A stretch of DNA of 64,000 bases from UBA7332 sp051657165 (GTDB taxonomy: Bacteria > Bacteroidota > Bacteroidia > Bacteroidales > UBA7332), in NCBI GenBank assembly GCA_051657165.1, contig JBOFKD010000306.1:1-64000 (forward strand), read 5' to 3'. How positions within the stretch are numbered: position 1 is the stretch's first letter; each line of letters opens with the position of its first letter. The position numbers and the translations under genes are program-made. Under the pieces are notes generated by a model. The model did no database searches. It had not been told where the DNA came from and was given only the letters and a program-made list of their open reading frames with translations. Positions 9,610 through 17,909 of the stretch are shown in pieces.

Positions 9610-11319
9610 ATGAAAAAATATATATTACTTCTTGCCTCGTTAGGAATTTTGAGCAGCTGTTTTGATCTGGATCAGTTTCCTCACGATAAAGTTAGTTCAG
9701 GTACATTCTGGAAAACGGAAACACATGCCCGCCAGGGGATGATGAGTGCCTATAATCAAATGAAAAATGGAAATGTTTTCGGTGCTTATTTCTGGCATGA
9801 CGAGCTCGGAGAAATAGCTTACGATGCAAACTGGAATGCGACTTCGGTAATTAAGGGAACCTATACAGACCGTTCGGGTATTGTTCAGAATAAGTGGCAG
9901 CATACGTATGAAGGGATTGCCCGCACAAATCTTATTTTACAAAATATCGGAACCGTAGCTATCTCTGACGAGATGAAAGATCAGTATAGAGGTGAAGCTC
10001 GCTTCATGCGGGCTTTGTATTACTTCCATTTACTTGATTTCTATGGGGGAGTGCCACTCTATGATGAAAGTACGGTGGTGAGCGAAGAGTTTATGAATAT
10101 GAAAAAACCTCGCTCAACAGCAGATGAAACACGTGCTTTTATCTTGAGTGATCTGAATGAAGCCGTACGTACTCTGCCTGTTAAATGGGGACAGACTGAA
10201 TATGGAAGGGCAACCCGCGGAGCAGCAGTAGCTCTCAGAGGAAAAGTGAAACTGTTTGCAGGTGACTATACAGGTGCTGCTGCTGATTTCGAAGATCTTG
10301 TATACGATTCAGAGGGTAAAGGATATGGATATAAACTATATCCGGATTATGCGAAACTCTTTACTCCTGACGGACATACAAGTACGGAAATGATTTTTTC
10401 TATTCAGAATTTATCGGGTACAGGTACTGAATATGGTATGCCATTCGCATTGCGTCTTGGAAGCCGGGCAACGTATGGTAGTAGCTGGAATAACTGTATG
10501 CCTACAGATATTTTTGCCGATATGTATGAAAATAAAGATGGAAGTAAGTTTGACTGGGAAGACTTTATTCCCGGGTTTACAACCAGTAAAGCTATACAGG
10601 AACAGACCTTTAAAGCGGAGCTTACGGGGGGAATTGTATCTTCATACCCGGAGAAAAAGGAGCTGATTCGTCAGATCTACATTAATCGTGATCCACGGAT
10701 GGAACAAACATTGATAACTCCTTATTCAACCTATTACGGTTGTGTGGGCACTATCCCTAAAATGATGGAATTTGTTCTGGCTAAAGGAACCAATGAAGTG
10801 AATGGTTATATCCGTAACAATAATGGTACTTATGATTATTTGTGGCGTAAATTCGTTCCGGAAGGTGATATGAACGGAGCGTTGACGAATCGGGAACATG
10901 TGCCAATTAATTTCCCTTTGATACGTTATGCTGATGTATTATTGATGCTCGCAGAATGTTACAATGAAACCGGAAAACAACAAGAAGCCGTAGAACTGAT
11001 TAATCAGGTGCGTCAACGTCCTTCAACTTCTATGCCTGCTCTTAACAGCGGTCACGAAGATTTGAAAGCTACTTCAAAAGAGGAGATATTCTTACGTATT
11101 GTTCATGAGCGTGCAGTTGAGCTGGCTTGCGAAGGTCATCGTTTTGGTGATTTAAAGAGATGGAAGCTATGTGAGCAGAAGTTGAATTTTACCTATGACG
11201 ATATTCTGGGGAACGATCGTTATACACGCATATTTGTAGAACGGGATTATTTATGGCCAATACCGGCAGTTGAATTTGAACGCAATGCTCATTTGGGAAG
11301 TAATAATCCCGGCTGGTGA
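9610..11319 (+). CDS. SusD-like outer-membrane glycan-binding lipoprotein
   Basis: This surface lipoprotein forms the lid on the preceding SusC transporter and binds incoming oligosaccharides. The lipobox ILSSC places the acylated Cys at residue 17. The N-terminal SusD-like part (RQGMMSAYNQM, then EARFMRALYYFHLLDFYGGVPL) carries the TPR helices. The C-terminal RagB/SusD part has LIRYADVLLMLAECYNETG and ERAVELACEGHRFGDLKRW, both hallmark segments. The 569 residues are typical. It lies within the SusC-SusD-GH88-DUF2264 operon. Confidence 0.96.
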   Translation: MKKYILLLASLGILSSCFDLDQFPHDKVSSGTFWKTETHARQGMMSAYNQMKNGNVFGAYFWHDELGEIAYDANWNATSVIKGTYTDRSGIVQNKWQHTYEGIARTNLILQNIGTVAISDEMKDQYRGEARFMRALYYFHLLDFYGGVPLYDESTVVSEEFMNMKKPRSTADETRAFILSDLNEAVRTLPVKWGQTEYGRATRGAAVALRGKVKLFAGDYTGAAADFEDLVYDSEGKGYGYKLYPDYAKLFTPDGHTSTEMIFSIQNLSGTGTEYGMPFALRLGSRATYGSSWNNCMPTDIFADMYENKDGSKFDWEDFIPGFTTSKAIQEQTFKAELTGGIVSSYPEKKELIRQIYINRDPRMEQTLITPYSTYYGCVGTIPKMMEFVLAKGTNEVNGYIRNNNGTYDYLWRKFVPEGDMNGALTNREHVPINFPLIRYADVLLMLAECYNETGKQQEAVELINQVRQRPSTSMPALNSGHEDLKATSKEEIFLRIVHERAVELACEGHRFGDLKRWKLCEQKLNFTYDDILGNDRYTRIFVERDYLWPIPAVEFERNAHLGSNNPGW

Positions 11320-11364
11320 TATGAAAAGAATTTTGAGAATAAAAAAAAATAATGATACAGAAAG

Positions 11365-12630
11365 ATGAAGAAGAGATTAATAACGGGTATTTTACTGACT
11401 TGTGTGATGAGTAATGTCGGGGCGCAAAATGATGAACATAGCTTTATTAAAGAGAATATGGAGTTTGCTGCGAAACAATGTAGCCTGATGATGAAAACTC
11501 CTCCGCAGGGAAAAGAAGGTAAAGCCGTAATGCCACATAGTATGAGGAAAGACGGAACTCCATCCAAAGGGAGTGTTTATCTGTGGACAGCAGGATTCTT
11601 TCCTGGCACGTTGTGGTATTTATCGGATTATACGAAAGACCAGACTCTGCAGGATTCCGCTCTGGTTTATACCCAAAAAATGGAACCTGTGAAGACTTTT
11701 ACTGATAATCACGATATCGGATTTATGATGTATTGCAGTTATGGAAATGCAAATATTTTTGCACCCAAAGCTGGCTATAATGATATTCTGATTGAGTCTG
11801 CACGCTCGCTGTGTACACGCTATAGCCCTGTAACCGGAACGATCAAGTCGTGGAACTCCTGGCGTTCGTGGAATGATGCAACGGTGTTTAACTATCCGGT
11901 AATCATTGATAATATGATGAATCTGGAATTGTTGTTTTTCGCTTCTCGTATTACCGGGGATGATTCATACAGAAAGGTGGCTGTGTCTCATGCCGAAAAG
12001 ACCATGAAGCATCAAATGCGTAAAGATGGCAGTTTCTACCATATTACTATGTATGATTCTGAAACGGGTAAGTTTATCAAAGGTGAAACATCGCAGGGTT
12101 ATTCTGACAACTCAGCCTGGTCCAGAGGTCAGGGATGGGCTGTTTATGGATTTACGGTAGCATATCGTGAAACCAGGGATCCCCGCTTTCTGGCTACAGC
12201 TCAGAAAGCTGCCGATTACTACATAAATCATCCAAATCTGCCTTCGGATAAGATCGCATGGTGGGATTTCAATGCTTTTCAGAATGGATTTACACCAGGT
12301 CCCCGCTCTAATGCAGGAAAGATATCAACAAACTACCGCGATGCTTCTGCAGCGGCATTAGTGGCTTCTGCTCTTTTTGAACTGAGCGGATATACTAAAG
12401 GGAAAAAAGGAGAGCTTTATTTAGAGACAGCCAAACAAATAGTTCATGTTCTGGGCGGACCTAATTATCGTGCTAAAGAAGGAGAGAATGCGAACTATGT
12501 TCTGATGCACAGTACGGGAGCAATACCACAAAATGGTGAAATTGACGTACCTCTTGTGTATGCCGATTACTATTTCGTTGAGGCATTGCATCGCTACAAT
12601 AAATTATTGAATAATCAGCCTCTGTTTTAA
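11365..12630 (+). CDS. GH88 unsaturated glucuronyl hydrolase
   Basis: This enzyme hydrates the double bond of 4,5-unsaturated uronic acids at the end of lyase products, freeing them from the oligosaccharide. It has a signal peptide (about 1-20, VGAQ), so it is probably periplasmic. The (alpha/alpha)6 barrel carries two conserved Asp residues, D117 in NHDIGF and D182 in VIIDNMMN, which correspond in order and spacing to the catalytic pair of known family members. SRGQGWAVYGF and ISTNYRDASAAA are further GH88 signatures. It lies 45 bp after the SusD gene. Its presence implies that a polysaccharide lyase supplies its substrate; the heparinase-family protein or the beta-helix protein of this locus is the obvious candidate. 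Confidence 0.92.
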   Translation: MKKRLITGILLTCVMSNVGAQNDEHSFIKENMEFAAKQCSLMMKTPPQGKEGKAVMPHSMRKDGTPSKGSVYLWTAGFFPGTLWYLSDYTKDQTLQDSALVYTQKMEPVKTFTDNHDIGFMMYCSYGNANIFAPKAGYNDILIESARSLCTRYSPVTGTIKSWNSWRSWNDATVFNYPVIIDNMMNLELLFFASRITGDDSYRKVAVSHAEKTMKHQMRKDGSFYHITMYDSETGKFIKGETSQGYSDNSAWSRGQGWAVYGFTVAYRETRDPRFLATAQKAADYYINHPNLPSDKIAWWDFNAFQNGFTPGPRSNAGKISTNYRDASAAALVASALFELSGYTKGKKGELYLETAKQIVHVLGGPNYRAKEGENANYVLMHSTGAIPQNGEIDVPLVYADYYFVEALHRYNKLLNNQPLF

Positions 12631-12675
12631 GAGGCTGGTTTGAATCAAATACTCAATTAATCGATATTTAAACAT

Positions 12676-13944
12676 ATGAAAAAACTTAAAGTCCTGATTT
12701 TGCTTTTATTTATTGCCGGTTTCGCCGAAGCATCATTGCAGGCTAAGAATCAAAATAAAAAAGGGAAAGCCGGAAAGGTGCAGACTCAGAACACAGGTGC
12801 ACAGGATAGAGAGATTTGGGTAGGTCATCTATGGAAAATATCTTATCCGGTTATTCATAATCTGGCAGAGAATACTCTTTGTCAGAATATGCCGGTGGAA
12901 ACTCCGGGTGGAAATTCTAAAGGATATGATGAAATGACTTATCTCGAAGCCGTAGGGCGCACATTGGCCGGGGTTGCTCCCTGGCTGGCTCTGCCCGATG
13001 ATGATACCAACGAAGGAAAGTTGCGTAAACAAATGCGTGAGGAGGCATTGAAAGGTTTGAAAAATGCTGTTGATCCGGACTCGCCGGATAGAATCAATTT
13101 CACGAAACATGCGCAGCCTATCGTTGATGCAGCCTATCTGGTACATGCTTTCCTGCGTGCTCCAAAAGCTTTATGGGAACCTCTGGACAGTGTGACTAAA
13201 CAACGTTATATCGATTCTTTCAAGTCTCTGCGCGACCGTACAGGTGCATATAATAACTGGTTGTTGTTTACCGGATTGACCGAATCTTTTCTTTTGCAGA
13301 TAGATGAGCAGGCAGATCCTTTCCGGATGAATGTAGCAAAAAATAAAATTAAAGAATGGTATGTCGGTGATGGCTGGTACAGTGACGGAAGCAAATTTAG
13401 TATGGATTATTATAATGCTTACGTGCTGCATTCTATGATGGTGCAGATGCTGGAAACACTTCTGCCTGCTAAAAGAGCAAGTCAGAAGGAACTGGATGAA
13501 GCTTTACAGCGTATGGTTCGTCATTCTGAATTCTCGGAAAGAATAATAGGACCGGATGGTACTTATCCGGCATTCGGACGTTCTGTAACATATCGTACGG
13601 CTGCTTTTCAGTCACTGGCTGATGTTGCATTGAGAGAAAAACTACCAAATCATATCTCACCGTCTCAGGTGCGTTGTGCGCTCACGGCTGTTCATCGTAA
13701 TATGTATGACGGGAATCAGAACTTTGATGAAAATGGCTGGCTGGTTCTTGGATTTAATGGTAGTCAGCCCGGAATGGCAGATGGGTATACTTCTACCGGA
13801 AGTCTGTATATGGCTTCTCTGAGTTTCTTACCGCTTGGACTGCCCGCAGATAATCGCTTCTGGACAGATGCTCCTGAAGACTGGACCACAAAGAAAGCGT
13901 GGAAGGGTGAACCTGTGAAGAAAGACTATAAAGTAGAATATTGA
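12676..13944 (+). CDS. DUF2264-family protein, probable uronic-acid glycosidase
   Basis: This is a secreted all-alpha protein with a signal peptide (about 1-23) and a short Lys/Gln-rich linker. The body matches DUF2264: YLEAVGRTLAGVAPWL, then NNWLLFTGLTES and GDGWYSDG with FSMDYYNAYVLHSMM. From memory, this family has been linked to the glycoside hydrolase family GH154 (beta-glucuronidase), but I cannot confirm the substrate here. The aromatic- and acid-rich GWYSDG and YYNAYV segments are where a toroid active site would be expected. It is the last gene of the operon, 45 bp after GH88 and before a strong terminator. Its placement beside GH88 supports a role in uronic-acid removal. Confidence 0.75.
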   Translation: MKKLKVLILLLFIAGFAEASLQAKNQNKKGKAGKVQTQNTGAQDREIWVGHLWKISYPVIHNLAENTLCQNMPVETPGGNSKGYDEMTYLEAVGRTLAGVAPWLALPDDDTNEGKLRKQMREEALKGLKNAVDPDSPDRINFTKHAQPIVDAAYLVHAFLRAPKALWEPLDSVTKQRYIDSFKSLRDRTGAYNNWLLFTGLTESFLLQIDEQADPFRMNVAKNKIKEWYVGDGWYSDGSKFSMDYYNAYVLHSMMVQMLETLLPAKRASQKELDEALQRMVRHSEFSERIIGPDGTYPAFGRSVTYRTAAFQSLADVALREKLPNHISPSQVRCALTAVHRNMYDGNQNFDENGWLVLGFNGSQPGMADGYTSTGSLYMASLSFLPLGLPADNRFWTDAPEDWTTKKAWKGEPVKKDYKVEY

Positions 13945-13962
13945 TTGTGTAAAAAGCGAATG

Positions 13963-13992
13963 CTGTACTCCTTGTTTCAAGGTAGAGTACAG
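13963..13992 (+). other. Hairpin just after the DUF2264 gene
   Basis: CTGTACTC (13963-13970) pairs with GAGTACAG (13985-13992), and an inner CTTG/CAAG pair extends the stem. No U-run follows, so this is more likely an mRNA 3'-end protecting structure than a terminator. The true terminator begins 9 bp later. Confidence 0.5.
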
Positions 13993-14000
13993 ATAAATAG

Positions 14001-14042
14001 AAAGTGGCAGAGTCCTTTTATAAGGATGTCTGCCACTTTTTT
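14001..14042 (+). terminator. Rho-independent terminator of the SusC-SusD-GH88-DUF2264 operon
   Basis: The 11-bp arms AAAGTGGCAGA and TCTGCCACTTT enclose an inner TCCTT/AAGGA stem with a 4-nt loop, followed by a run of T. This is a textbook intrinsic terminator. Confidence 0.93.
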
Positions 14043-14126
14043 ATGTGGGTACTCTCATACCTTATTTTATGAGATAGAGTTTTCTGTTCTGTATCCGTAT
14101 GGTAACCAGTAGTGGATTCTTTTATT

Positions 14127-14134
14127 TATATTTG
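14127..14134 (+). promoter_or_regulatory. Bacteroidetes-type -7 box for the beta-helix gene
   Basis: TATATTTG matches TAnnTTTG and lies 32 bp before the ATG at 14166, downstream of the operon terminator. The beta-helix gene therefore appears to have its own transcript. No convincing -33 TTTG is visible. Confidence 0.55.
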
Positions 14135-14165
14135 GATCCTGATGAATCATTTTTAACCAGATATT

Positions 14166-15743
14166 ATGAGATTATTTATGCATCGTTCTTGCTCAGTGGT
14201 TGTATTCCTGTTTGTTTCTGTATTCTTTCTGATGGCTGGTACTAAAACCGGCCGGCCTGTTAGTAAGCATTGGGAAGCATTTAAAATACAGGGGAAATCA
14301 ACAGGTATTCTTCTTGACTACTCGTATGCCGGCTTTATGCATGGTGAGACGGGCGTTCCGGAAGTGAAATACAAGTGTTTTGATGTAAAAGACTTTGGTG
14401 CTGTACCGAATGACGGGAAGTCAGACAGGGAGGCTTTGATAAAAGCTCTCGAAGCTGCTTATAAACATGGCGAAGGAATTATCTGTTTCCCCGCCGGGCG
14501 CTTTGATCTTCGTCCGGAAGATGCACCGAATGAACCGATATATATTAAAAGCAGCCGGATCGTTCTGCAAGGAGCAGGTGCGGAGAGAGGCGGCACGGAA
14601 TTATTTATGGAATATCCGAATCCGGCATTGGACGAGAATAAAATGTGGACCTCTCCTGATTTAATTCGTTTCCGGTCTTTTGACAAGAAAAAAGCGCTGA
14701 CAAAAGTTACGGGCAAGGCTCAGCGCGGAGATTTCTCGCTGGAGGTGGCCTCAGTAAAGGAGCTTAAACCCGGCGACTGGGTTTGTCTGGAATTAAAGAA
14801 TAATGATACATTGCTTATCGCAGAGGAGCTTGCTCCATACTCTGTTCAGAAGAACTGGAATCAGATTCTGAAAGAAGGAGTTATGGTGCAGGATTATCAT
14901 CAGATCGTGAGCGTGGAAGGTAATACTGTAACTTTTAAAGAACCTCTTATGAAGGATGTGGATCCTAAATGGGGATGGATGATTAACAGTTTTCCGCGTT
15001 TAGAGAATGTAGGGGTTGAGAATATTGCTTTTGTCGGAAACTTTCATGACACGTTTAAACATCACAGAAGCTGGCTCGATGACGGAGGGTATAAACCTCT
15101 GGTCATGATGAATGCCGTAAACTCGTGGGTTCGCCATTGCCGTTTTACGGATGTGAGCGAAGCTTTATCTGTTATTTCGTCAGCCAATGTGTCTGTTTAT
15201 GATTGTGTGATTGATGGTAATCTCGGACATTCAGCTATAAGAGCGCAAGGTTCGTCTCGTGTTTTTATAGGGAAAATAGATGATCAGCCCTCTCAATGGC
15301 ATTCGGTAGGTATATCAAAACCGTCTATGGGAACAGTTATATGGAGGGTAAAAACAAAGGCGAACAGTTGTTTCGAAGCACATGCTTCACAGCCACGCGC
15401 AACACTGTTTGATGCATGCGAGGGTGGATTTATGCGAGGTCGCGCAGGCGGAGCGGTGGGGAGTAATCCAAATCATTTAAGTGATCTTGTTTTCTGGAAT
15501 TATAAAGCATTGGATGAGTCAAAGTCAAACTTTGATTTCTGGGCAAAAGATACACCCTACTGGCGCTTTATGCCACCGGTTATAATCGGATTTCATGGCA
15601 ATAACACTACATTTGTGGAAGAGCAGACTAAGGCTATAGAGAGTCTTGGCAAAGCGGTATATCCGGAGTCTCTTTATGAAGCTCAGCTTGAATTGCGTTT
15701 AGGCAGCCTGCCGGTCTGGATTAAAGAATTAAAGGATAAATAG
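14166..15743 (+). CDS. Secreted right-handed beta-helix protein, pectate-lyase superfamily (DUF4955-like)
   Basis: This secreted protein has a hydrophobic signal segment (about 9-24) and the opening motif of the pectate-lyase-3 superfamily, FDVKDFGAVPNDGKSDREAL. Coil-forming repeats follow: SSRIVLQGAG, LENVGVENIAFVGN, VRHCRFTDVSEALSVISSANVSVYDCVIDG. A conserved-looking block with FEAHASQPRATLFDACEGG and FMRGRAGGAVGSNPNH probably lines the groove. The C-terminal part resembles DUF4955 in my recollection. It may be a lyase or another carbohydrate-active enzyme, and the nearby GH88 fits a lyase. No catalytic residue can be assigned by eye. It is transcribed alone and ends before a repeat-rich interval. 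Confidence 0.68.
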   Translation: MRLFMHRSCSVVVFLFVSVFFLMAGTKTGRPVSKHWEAFKIQGKSTGILLDYSYAGFMHGETGVPEVKYKCFDVKDFGAVPNDGKSDREALIKALEAAYKHGEGIICFPAGRFDLRPEDAPNEPIYIKSSRIVLQGAGAERGGTELFMEYPNPALDENKMWTSPDLIRFRSFDKKKALTKVTGKAQRGDFSLEVASVKELKPGDWVCLELKNNDTLLIAEELAPYSVQKNWNQILKEGVMVQDYHQIVSVEGNTVTFKEPLMKDVDPKWGWMINSFPRLENVGVENIAFVGNFHDTFKHHRSWLDDGGYKPLVMMNAVNSWVRHCRFTDVSEALSVISSANVSVYDCVIDGNLGHSAIRAQGSSRVFIGKIDDQPSQWHSVGISKPSMGTVIWRVKTKANSCFEAHASQPRATLFDACEGGFMRGRAGGAVGSNPNHLSDLVFWNYKALDESKSNFDFWAKDTPYWRFMPPVIIGFHGNNTTFVEEQTKAIESLGKAVYPESLYEAQLELRLGSLPVWIKELKDK

Positions 15744-15812
15744 CCGGAAGAATACATCCTGTATAAGGATAATGTTTCTGTTTTACTAACATAGAAAAAA
15801 ATATGATTTTGT

Positions 15813-15978
15813 ATTGTCATATTGTCATTGTGATGCAATTAGCTGTATTATAGTCTGTTATCTATGACAATATAAGTGTCGGTAGAATGTCGGCATAATA
15901 GTATATTGTCATGAATGTTGTCATATCTAATCTGTTGATTATCAGTATCAGATGCGATTAGTGCCAATATGCCAATAT
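15813..15978. repeat. Short-word repeat block (ATTGTCAT family)
   Basis: ATTGTCAT occurs at 15813, 15821 and 15905, its reverse complement ATGACAAT at 15864 and the variant GTTGTCAT at 15917. A second word follows as an exact tandem, GCCAATAT twice at 15963-15978. The block lies between convergent genes and codes for nothing convincing. It resembles the word blocks at 42858-43560 in design but uses different words. Confidence 0.7.
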
Positions 15979-16014
15979 AAAAATGACTTTTTTCAGGGGA
16001 AGAAGCAGAAAAGA

Positions 16015-16065
16015 AAACGGAATCGTTTTGACCGGATAGATATATCCGTCAGAGCGATTCCGTTT
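16015..16065. terminator. Branched hairpin, probable terminator
   Basis: AAACGGAATCG (16015-16025) pairs perfectly with CGATTCCGTTT (16055-16065), and an inner CGGATA/TATCCG stem sits inside. ATTTATAATT follows. It could end rightward transcription from the beta-helix gene, although it is 270 bp past the stop codon. Confidence 0.5.
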
Positions 16066-16079
16066 ATTTATAATTGCAG

Positions 16080-16327
16080 ATACGTATATACTCGTAAGAT
16101 TACACGGGTAATTAGTTACGAAATACCTATGAATTACTTTATTCGACCGTATGTTTTACCAATCCGCTCCGGAGCGGATTGCATTCCGATGCGGAGCGGA
16201 ATACAATCCGATGCGCATGGGATGTATTTCCCATGCGCATCGGAAATATAAATCAACCGTATTTCGTAACTAAATCAACCGTATATAAAAAATAATTCCT
16301 CCTTTATCCGGGCTAATAAATACGTAT
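16080..16327. repeat. Palindrome-rich intergenic element, copy 1
   Basis: This 248-bp non-coding element is bounded by ATACGTAT at both ends. It contains a perfect 20-bp palindrome (16161-16180) and 16-bp arms with a 6-nt loop (16207-16222 and 16229-16244). A wider 15-bp inverted pair brackets these (TTAGTTACGAAATAC 16112-16126 and GTATTTCGTAACTAA 16259-16273). Bases 16233-16307 match 43736-43810 at 71 of 75 positions. It lies between convergent genes, as does copy 2. The structure is MITE- or REP-like, but no target-site duplication was established. Confidence 0.8.
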
Positions 16328-16411
16328 GTTTTTTTGAAAGTGTACGTATTGAAAACTCCGTTTATACTTCTCGGTGAAACGATACTACCATCAGAAGGTC
16401 ATGAAAAATGG

Positions 16412-17563
16412 CTACTTTTTATATAAAGACGACTTCTTTCTTCTGAACTGATCGAGCAGTGTGCCTGTCGGACAAAAGTACTTGCACCATGGGCGGGAAA
16501 GGAATACTGAAAGTCCGAGGAAGAATCCTGCCAGAATTAGTACAGACGTTGATGCCGAACGGATTGCAAATGCAGCAAATGGCTCAAAATTAGCCAGGTC
16601 TACAGGTATGCGGATCAGCAAGGCAATAACAATCACTATCAGGTATACCGGTCTCAGCAGGAGAAGTATGTTTCGTAGTTTTTCCGGAATAACTATTTTT
16701 CGTTTCGTGATCTTTCCGATCAACTCCTGAAGAGCTCCGTAAGGACACATATAAGTGCAATAGAATGATTTGCCCGATATGAGGGGAATTATTACTGATA
16801 ATCCCAGAATCAGAATAAGTGTCCAGTTTGCTGTCCAGTTTATACCATTAACAATCCAGTTATAATCGGAAGAAAGTGAAAGCATCTTTCCTTGCCAAAA
16901 CCCCAGAATCAGTGTGGAAAGCGAAAGTAATAACAGGCGCAAGTTTTTTGTCTTTCCGGGGATAAAGCAATTATAGAGTGCTAGTCCGATAACCAGCAAT
17001 ACGGCGATATTCCGTAAGAGATTCATATAATCAAAGGGCTTTTCGAACGAAGCCTGACTGAGCATTGCTGTGCGGAAATGCATCGTCTCGATGATTGCCC
17101 CGCTACTCATCGTCGCTCCTGAAACAGCTTCTACTTTCTTATCCGGAACTTCGGAGATATTTATGTTGTCCCATTCTTCCAGAAGACCTTCGATTTTCAC
17201 ATGTTCAATATAGCTGGGTGTTTCTTCGTTACCCGGAAGTAATGAGATATGTAAAATCCGGTATTGCGGATCTATCAATATCTCTAACGGAACCGGACCT
17301 CCATATCCAAGAATATGATCCGTATAGGGAGAGGTGCGGATGGCGTATCCAAGTATAGAATCTGTATTGTTTGTTATTTTATAAACAGCCGTGTCGGTTT
17401 CTGAAAGATAAACGGCTTCGGGAAAATAGCTGATTATACTCTCGGTTAAGAGAGGCATATTATTCCTCTCAGCCTGAGCCGTAGTCTTTTTCTGTCCGCT
17501 GAAATAAAGAATAACGGATACGACAACGATAAGAGAAAGTGAAATTATCTGCTTTAGTTTCAT
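16412..17563 (-). CDS. FMN-binding / 4Fe-4S membrane electron-transfer protein (NosR/RnfG-like)
   Basis: This membrane protein has one N-terminal anchor (about 5-22), an extracytoplasmic FMN-binding domain (about 35-165), then five or so membrane helices. Two cysteine clusters are present, CTYMCPYG and CKYFCPTG. The SGATMSS motif (Thr151) is the flavinylation site type used by covalent FMN-transferring proteins (S/T-G-A-T). The CxxxCP motifs are those of NapH/NosR-type polyferredoxins, though each has only two Cys rather than a full four-Cys cluster. It probably passes electrons across the membrane to or from a periplasmic partner. No ApbE-type flavin transferase or obvious partner is in the window. 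It starts divergently from the sulfatase at 17910. Confidence 0.85.
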   Translation of the reverse strand: MKLKQIISLSLIVVVSVILYFSGQKKTTAQAERNNMPLLTESIISYFPEAVYLSETDTAVYKITNNTDSILGYAIRTSPYTDHILGYGGPVPLEILIDPQYRILHISLLPGNEETPSYIEHVKIEGLLEEWDNINISEVPDKKVEAVSGATMSSGAIIETMHFRTAMLSQASFEKPFDYMNLLRNIAVLLVIGLALYNCFIPGKTKNLRLLLLSLSTLILGFWQGKMLSLSSDYNWIVNGINWTANWTLILILGLSVIIPLISGKSFYCTYMCPYGALQELIGKITKRKIVIPEKLRNILLLLRPVYLIVIVIALLIRIPVDLANFEPFAAFAIRSASTSVLILAGFFLGLSVFLSRPWCKYFCPTGTLLDQFRRKKSSLYKK

Positions 17564-17909
17564 CGTGTGTAAATAATAAGATAAATAATATGTGACCGGA
17601 TTTAATTCCGCTATGTGATGTACAAAGATAATGCGCTTAGTTTGACTTTATGAAAGTCAGACTATATTTTATAGGAACACCGGAATGAGAAAGAGAATAA
17701 ATGAGTCTATCATTGAATATTTATCGGACGAATTCTTCGGGAATTAATATTTTTTCATATTTTTGTTTTTATTCTGACAGAGAATCAAAAAAGAGATAAT
17801 ACCCGGAAAACAGAGAAAGAGAAAGCAATAGCCCGATTTGATAAATCGCAGGCTAAGAATAGTCATGCCATAAAAATATTTTTATTATTACTATTTAATT
17901 TTACACGGA
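17564..17909. promoter_or_regulatory. Divergent promoter region, FMN protein / sulfatase
   Basis: This 346-bp gene-free region has a -7-like box on each strand. TATCTTTG on the minus strand (forward CAAAGATA, 17623-17630) is 60 bp before the FMN-protein start. TATTTTTG on the plus strand (17758-17765) is about 145 bp before the sulfatase start, leaving a long leader. Nothing else stands out. Confidence 0.5.

Noticed and set aside
15952..16251. 99-residue plus-strand frame
   Set aside because: It overlaps the branched hairpin and the palindromic element copy 1; its composition follows the palindromes.
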